From the NCBI GenBank assembly GCA_913060955.1, contig CAJXTH010000023.1, positions 1-9,230 on the forward strand: 9,230 bases of DNA, read 5' to 3'. This document shows, piece by piece, positions 5,987 to 9,230 of this stretch (within the stretch, counting starts at the first letter, position 1; each line of letters opens with the position of its first letter). A model generated the notes under the pieces. It was not told the origin of the DNA. It worked only from the letters and a program-made list of their open reading frames with translations, and did no database searches. Source of the DNA: an uncultured bacterium. GTDB taxonomy: Bacteria; Patescibacteriota; Minisyncoccia; SW-4-49-11. The position numbers and the translations under genes were made by a program.

Positions 5987-7078
5987 ATGCGTGAATACAT
6001 CCAATCTATCCTTCGAGAACTCGTTGAGATTCCCTCCGTTTCCCGAGACGTTCCAGAAATTGACTGGGTGTACGATGTCGTCATTCGAGAGTTAGAAGGG
6101 CTCCCTGTCCACATCCAGCGAGAAGAGTGTAAAAACCAACCATCACTTTTGATTACCACTCAACAGACCAAGTCACCAAAAGTTTGGCTGTACTGTCACG
6201 TAGATGTTGTCCCGGCACCAGAACAAGTATTTCAATTCACGGAAGACCAAGATTATTTCTACGGACGAGGAACACTTGATATGAAATTTTCTCTGGCCTT
6301 GTATCTAGCTCTATTCAAAGAATTAGGACAGACCTTGAGTCAGTACGATATAGGATTGTTTTTGGTTCCTGACGAGGAAGTTGGGGGATTTGAAGGAGCC
6401 AAACATGTGCTCGAACAGGGCTATGGAGGTGGAATTGCTTTGATTCCAGATGGAGCCTACAACTGGCATATCGAAGAAAAGGCCAAAGGAATTGTTTTAC
6501 TTGAAGCTCAAGCTTCGGGAGCTGCCGCTCATGGATCGCGACCTTGGGAAGGGGAGTGTGCCATCGAGCCATTGATGGAGTTCACCCGACGAGTAAAAGA
6601 ACTCTTTCCACCACTGGACCCAGAATCTGGGTATGACCACAGTACAATGACCGTGTCTCAATTCCAAGGAGGGCAAGCTATGAACGTTATTTGTCCAGAA
6701 GCCAAAGTAACCTACGATATTCGACTGGCACCCAGTGACCCAATGGACACAATCTTGGAAAGGATTGAGCATATTCGAAAAGATTTCCCGCAAATTACTA
6801 CCAAAGTACTTGCCTCAGGATCTCACCGAGACGATTCATTGGATATTCCTCAAATTGCTTCATTTATTGACTCTGCTGCCGAGTTTGGAATTAACCTAAC
6901 TCCAACAGTTTCTCACGGATCCTCCGACGCTCGGTTCTTTTACCAACATGGAATTCCATCCATCGTAGCCTGCCCAATTGGAGACGGCCATCACACCGAT
7001 CACGAACGTATCCAAAAACAAGGCCTCTTTACCTATTACGACATCCTGAAAGACTGGATCGAAAAAGAAGCTCGCTAA
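5987..7078 (+). CDS. M20 family zinc metallopeptidase / acyl-amino-acid deacylase
   Basis: The 363-residue protein is a complete M20 (ArgE/DapE/CPG2-type) di-zinc hydrolase, which cleaves peptide or N-acyl amide bonds in the cytosol. All expected positions are present: H71 and D73 in YCHVDVVPA, D98 in GRGTLDMK, the catalytic pair E130-E131 in PDEEVGG, D155 in IPDGAYNW, the lid-domain His in the ASGAAAHGSRPW block (about 176-187), and the last metal ligand H336 in GDGHHTDHE. The catalytic domain is interrupted by the usual dimerisation/lid domain (about 165-275). The substrate cannot be fixed: ArgE, DapE, carboxypeptidase G2 and aminoacylase activities share this frame. It starts at ATG 5987 without a Shine-Dalgarno, 58 bases after the AI-2E gene. 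Its stop codon lies within the loop of the terminator hairpin. Eleven of its 16 Arg codons are CGA. Confidence 0.92.
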   Translation: MREYIQSILRELVEIPSVSRDVPEIDWVYDVVIRELEGLPVHIQREECKNQPSLLITTQQTKSPKVWLYCHVDVVPAPEQVFQFTEDQDYFYGRGTLDMKFSLALYLALFKELGQTLSQYDIGLFLVPDEEVGGFEGAKHVLEQGYGGGIALIPDGAYNWHIEEKAKGIVLLEAQASGAAAHGSRPWEGECAIEPLMEFTRRVKELFPPLDPESGYDHSTMTVSQFQGGQAMNVICPEAKVTYDIRLAPSDPMDTILERIEHIRKDFPQITTKVLASGSHRDDSLDIPQIASFIDSAAEFGINLTPTVSHGSSDARFFYQHGIPSIVACPIGDGHHTDHERIQKQGLFTYYDILKDWIEKEAR

Positions 7079-7092
7079 TTGCGAGTTTTTTT
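7068..7092 (+). terminator. Intrinsic terminator of the M20 peptidase gene
   Basis: CTCGC (7071-7075) pairs with GCGAG (7081-7085) around a TAATT loop, followed by seven T (7086-7092). The A-rich side upstream (7068-7069) can extend the stem into the T-tract. The TAA stop (7076-7078) falls inside the loop, so the gene has essentially no 3' untranslated region. Confidence 0.85.
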
Positions 7093-7123
7093 CTTGTATG
7101 GTACCCTAGACTCAGAACTTTAC

Positions 7124-7129
7124 GGAGGA
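7124..7129 (+). promoter_or_regulatory. Strong Shine-Dalgarno before the orphan gene
   Basis: GGAGGA ends seven bases before the GTG at 7137, an ideal distance. It is the only convincing Shine-Dalgarno at a gene start in this window and supports GTG 7137 as the start. Upstream, the promoter is unclear: TGGTACCCT (7099-7107) and TAGACT (7107-7112) are weak -10 candidates. Confidence 0.7.
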
Positions 7130-7136
7130 ATTCGTT

Positions 7137-7517
7137 GTGAAGACCGCACTGTACGTTGATAACTTTTACTACACTTTGGGATCTGATTTCTCTACACAGA
7201 TGGCTGAATCTAAACGGGAACTTGACCTTCGAATTCAGATGATCATGGCTTGCCTTGATAAACTTGATCAGGAAACTCATCTGGTAGTTTGGACTGATCA
7301 ATATCTTGTTGATTATTGGCAAGATTCTCGCCCAAAAGTTACTTTGATTGTTCAGCCAGAAGTTTCATTCTCTATCTTTTCTGGAGGCCTGAACATGTGG
7401 AAGGGCTATCTAGGGAGTAGTAAATTTTCGAAGATCTACTCTTGTGTATCAAACGTTCCTCTACAAGGAGCCTTCGGGGAAGTAATTCCAATGAGTGATC
7501 ATCCAGAGGCAGCCTAA
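7137..7517 (+). CDS. Orphan protein of unknown function
   Basis: This 126-residue protein starts with GTG behind a strong Shine-Dalgarno. I do not recognise its family. It is soluble, with no signal peptide or membrane segment. The head MKTALYVDNFYYTLG (1-15) superficially resembles the first strand of NYN/PIN proteins (strand, Asp, Asn), but no later acidic blocks support that fold. Then follow a helical stretch (about 22-44), a strand-helix LVVWTDQYLVDYW (49-61), a strand VTLIVQPEVSF (68-78) and a glycine- and aromatic-rich C-terminal half. The gene stands alone between the terminator of the M20 gene and a convergent terminator, so it is its own transcription unit. Coding status is supported by the RBS, the full use of the gap and CGA/CGC/CGG arginine codons like its neighbours. 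Function cannot be assigned. Confidence 0.7.
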   Translation: MKTALYVDNFYYTLGSDFSTQMAESKRELDLRIQMIMACLDKLDQETHLVVWTDQYLVDYWQDSRPKVTLIVQPEVSFSIFSGGLNMWKGYLGSSKFSKIYSCVSNVPLQGAFGEVIPMSDHPEAA

Positions 7518-7540
7518 ATATCTCAGTTGTAGTCCACTCG

Positions 7541-7572
7541 AATAGGATAGTGAAATTCACTATCCTATTTTT
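7541..7572. terminator. Convergent terminator hairpin
   Basis: AATAGGATAGTGAA (7541-7554) pairs perfectly with TTCACTATCCTATT (7556-7569) around a tiny central A, so in practice 11-13 pairs with a short loop. Five T (7568-7572) follow on the plus strand, ending the orphan gene. On the minus strand the hairpin overlaps the TAG stop of the M20-like gene (7565-7567), but only two T follow, so it is asymmetric and best as a plus-strand terminator. The convergent position suggests it serves both genes. Confidence 0.8.
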
Positions 7573-8668
7573 CTATTCGAAGAGTAATTGTCTTTTGTAA
7601 AATCTGGAAAAGGTTACCCAGGGATTGAATCGAAACCCACTCATCATCGAGCTCAATATTTCCTCCAATTGGTTTCGTAATCAGGATTTCGTTGGCCTGT
7701 GATCCAAAGAATCGAGCATCGGATGATCCATTTTCTCGGGCATAGGTTACGGAACCAAGAACCTCTTGAAAAGCTTGGGCAAATTGTTGTACGGCCGGCG
7801 AGTACTCATCGATTACCACCGGCTCAGCTGAGAACTGGAGTTCAAGGTTTGCATATGGACGGACTGCCTCTTTGATTTGGTTGAACAATTCTTGGGTTTT
7901 CGTGCTGTGGGTGTAGCAAAGCGTCCCGGTCGCCGTAGCCTCATGGGTAGTGGACGAATCTCCTTCTGGGTTAGTTGAAACATGTTTTACTGCAAAAGTA
8001 GTATGCCAATTATCTTCGTCAGAGGCCAAATCATTTTCGGTAAATTGGGTTTCGATGATCTGAATAGCTTCCTGGATTTTGTGGTAGGCAGAGTCTGCTC
8101 GCCAAGGATAGGTAACCAAAGCTGGAGTTCCTGTAGCAGTCAGTTTGAGGGATAGAATCCCTTTTTCACCGAGTGTAATTTGCTCTCCGTACCCACCGTC
8201 AAAGTTAATCAAGAGACCTGTCTCAAGCCCTGCCTCTACCAACGGTTTGGTTCCATGAAATCCACCTTGCTCTTCGTCTCCAGCTAGCAAGAGACCAATA
8301 TTGAGATCAGGATAGGTGTTTCGAGCCCAAATAAAAGTTTGGATCAAAACAGCATCGGCTCCTTTCATATCTCCAGTACCTCGTCCGTAGAGCTTGTCTC
8401 CTTCGATTCGTGGCTCAAATTGTCCTGATTCATCTCGAACAACCACATCTACATGACCGTGCAGCAAAATATCAAACGATCGAGTCTGGGTAGCTCCAAC
8501 TAAGAGTGAGGGAACTCCTTCATCTTTGATAATTTCAACAGAAACAGGCTGGTCAGTGTTCTCTTGGATATACTGACCAATCCACTGCTCGCAAGCCTCA
8601 ATCTGATCGAGATGCTCTCGCGTGGTTGGGTAGGTAACTAGATGCGAGGTGAGTTCAGCAAGAGTCAT
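7565..8668 (-). CDS. M20 family metallohydrolase homologue lacking two key histidines
   Basis: The 367-residue protein has the overall M20 layout. The first metal site motif HGHVDVV (70-76) gives H72 and D74, YGRGTGDMKG (94-103) gives D100, AGDEEQGG (129-136) gives the catalytic pair E132-E133, and INFDGGY (154-160) gives D157. Two usual features are absent. The lid-domain histidine is Leu (L184 in TGTPALVTYPW, where the neighbouring M20 protein has AAAHGSRPW), and the C-terminal metal ligand is Glu (E339 in GGNIELDDEW, where the other has GHHTDHE). Glu could still bind metal, so activity may be altered rather than lost. Upstream, ATG 8668 is 21 bases from a TATACT box and has no Shine-Dalgarno. 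It is divergent from the gene at 8759. Substrate unknown; distinct from the M20 gene at 5987. Confidence 0.88.
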   Translation of the reverse strand: MTLAELTSHLVTYPTTREHLDQIEACEQWIGQYIQENTDQPVSVEIIKDEGVPSLLVGATQTRSFDILLHGHVDVVVRDESGQFEPRIEGDKLYGRGTGDMKGADAVLIQTFIWARNTYPDLNIGLLLAGDEEQGGFHGTKPLVEAGLETGLLINFDGGYGEQITLGEKGILSLKLTATGTPALVTYPWRADSAYHKIQEAIQIIETQFTENDLASDEDNWHTTFAVKHVSTNPEGDSSTTHEATATGTLCYTHSTKTQELFNQIKEAVRPYANLELQFSAEPVVIDEYSPAVQQFAQAFQEVLGSVTYARENGSSDARFFGSQANEILITKPIGGNIELDDEWVSIQSLGNLFQILQKTITLRIEK

Positions 8669-8689
8669 GAAGAAGTCTTAATTAGTCAT

Positions 8690-8718
8690 AGTATACGATG
8701 AAATACACTTGAATCCAA
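8690..8718 (-). promoter_or_regulatory. Promoter of the minus-strand M20-like gene
   Basis: Read on the minus strand, TTGGAT (8718-8713) and TATACT (8695-8690) are 17 bases apart. The -10 matches five of six consensus positions and the -35 three. The start codon at 8668 is 21 bases downstream of the -10, so the leader is about 14 bases. Its -35 box overlaps that of the divergent promoter. Confidence 0.6.
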
Positions 8719-8737
8719 GCGTGCGATGTGGGATAGT
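8709..8737 (+). promoter_or_regulatory. Promoter of the right-edge gene
   Basis: TTGAAT (8709-8714) and GATAGT (8732-8737) are 17 bases apart, and TG at 8729-8730 makes the latter an extended -10. Each box matches four of six consensus positions. ATG 8759 is 21 bases after the -10. The -35 overlaps the -35 of the minus-strand promoter within CTTGAATCCAAG (8708-8719), an inverted CTTG/CAAG repeat. Confidence 0.55.
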
Positions 8738-8758
8738 AAAAGAAACTAGAATATTTCT

Positions 8759-9230
8759 ATGGCGCAAACAGCAGAACAATTTTTAGAACGGTTAGTCGCT
8801 CTTGGATACCGCCAAGGATCAGTAGAAGTCCAAGCTCGAGACTTGATTACCACAGTATTGGCAGAACATGGAGTTGAATATTATGTCCATCTGTACGATA
8901 CGCAACTTCCCGACTACCAACATGTATCGCTTACTGCAGATGGGGTAGAGGTTCCTTGTCTTCCAACTGGGTTAAAATCGGGAACAGTAGATTCTAACTA
9001 CTCTTTAATCAGTTCCCTTATTAGCTCTCAAAAATTCATTGACGAGCCAAATATTAATTTCAACCCTCGATGCCGAGATGCTATCTCCCAGAGCAACTTC
9101 TATCACGCTCCATCATGGGCAATCAATGTCGCAGACGTGCAAACTCTTGCTCAAGCTGAAGACGTACAGGCAGAATTAGAGGTTGAGCCATACACTCACC
9201 AGGCGGCCAATATTCTGGTAGGAAATCTTG
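8759..9230 (+). CDS. Possible zinc exopeptidase (M28-like), N-terminal part
   Basis: The gene begins at ATG 8759 and stays open to the window end, giving the first 157 residues. It starts with helices (MAQTAEQFLERL, then a segment near 21-36), followed by a mixed strand region with VEVPCLPTGLKSG (about 64-76), NPRCRDAISQSNFY (about 102-115), a likely APSWAINVADV strand (about 117-127), and TH-Q-AANILVGN near the right edge. The last block is the kind of strand that precedes the HxD zinc motif in M28 aminopeptidases, and the preceding domain resembles a PA-type lid. The metal-binding residues themselves are outside the window, so this is inference. There is no Shine-Dalgarno. It is divergent from the M20-like gene, which would fit a peptide-breakdown locus. 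Confidence 0.6.
   Translation, partial: MAQTAEQFLERLVALGYRQGSVEVQARDLITTVLAEHGVEYYVHLYDTQLPDYQHVSLTADGVEVPCLPTGLKSGTVDSNYSLISSLISSQKFIDEPNINFNPRCRDAISQSNFYHAPSWAINVADVQTLAQAEDVQAELEVEPYTHQAANILVGNL

Noticed and set aside
1..9230. Mobile element, CRISPR array, phage, toxin-antitoxin or defence island
   Set aside because: No transposase, integrase, direct-repeat array, tRNA attachment site or paired toxin-antitoxin genes are visible. The NYN gene alone does not make a toxin system, because its neighbour is an ordinary dehydrogenase.
1..9230. Alternative genetic code (TGA as glycine)
   Set aside because: mutM ends naturally at TGA (4862-4864) just after its zinc finger, and no gene needs TGA read-through.

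Overview
The window reads as an ordinary chromosomal stretch from a streamlined bacterium, most likely a member of the Candidate Phyla Radiation (Patescibacteria). The main reasons are the tightly packed short genes, small single-gene transcription units, almost no Shine-Dalgarno sequences, a His-rich membrane-anchored protein type that I associate with CPR genomes, and two divergent M20 metallohydrolases. The genetic code looks standard: TGA ends mutM, which argues against the TGA=Gly lineages (Gracilibacteria, Absconditabacteria). Arginine is mostly encoded by CGA. The phylum is inferred from style and gene families, not proven by a marker gene.

Layout. Positions 2-64 probably hold the last codons of an upstream gene. 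A plus-strand operon follows (96-2167): a DUF1801 protein, a membrane-anchored His-rich protein and an acyltransferase-3 membrane enzyme, with an overlap or very short gap at each junction. A 209-base gap (2168-2376) holds a good promoter and a hairpin plus T-tract. Then come a NYN-domain putative ribonuclease with a basic tail (2377-3117) and a short-chain dehydrogenase (3127-3909), followed by mutM (3968-4864), an AI-2E/PerM-type membrane protein (4891-5928) and a complete M20 metallopeptidase (5987-7078) with a clear terminator. A small orphan gene with the only good Shine-Dalgarno of the window (7137-7517) converges, across a shared terminator hairpin, on a minus-strand M20-family gene (7565-8668). 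That gene is divergent, through back-to-back promoters, from a gene that runs off the right edge (8759-9230).

How the genes work together. I see no defence system, mobile element, CRISPR array, tRNA or rRNA. The common themes are cell-envelope functions (acyltransferase, anchored His-rich protein, AI-2E protein), nucleic-acid maintenance or turnover (MutM, NYN nuclease) and peptide or acyl-amino-acid hydrolysis (two M20 proteins, possibly a third exopeptidase at the right edge).

The most unusual points are: (1) a nearly constant 20-21 bases between the -10 box and the start codon at five genes, in a region where Shine-Dalgarno sequences are otherwise missing; (2) an M20 homologue that has lost two normally conserved histidines; (3) a promoter-hairpin-T-tract unit with no ORF at 2205-2296; and (4) the orphan gene at 7137. 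No strong case for an entirely new multi-gene system is visible.
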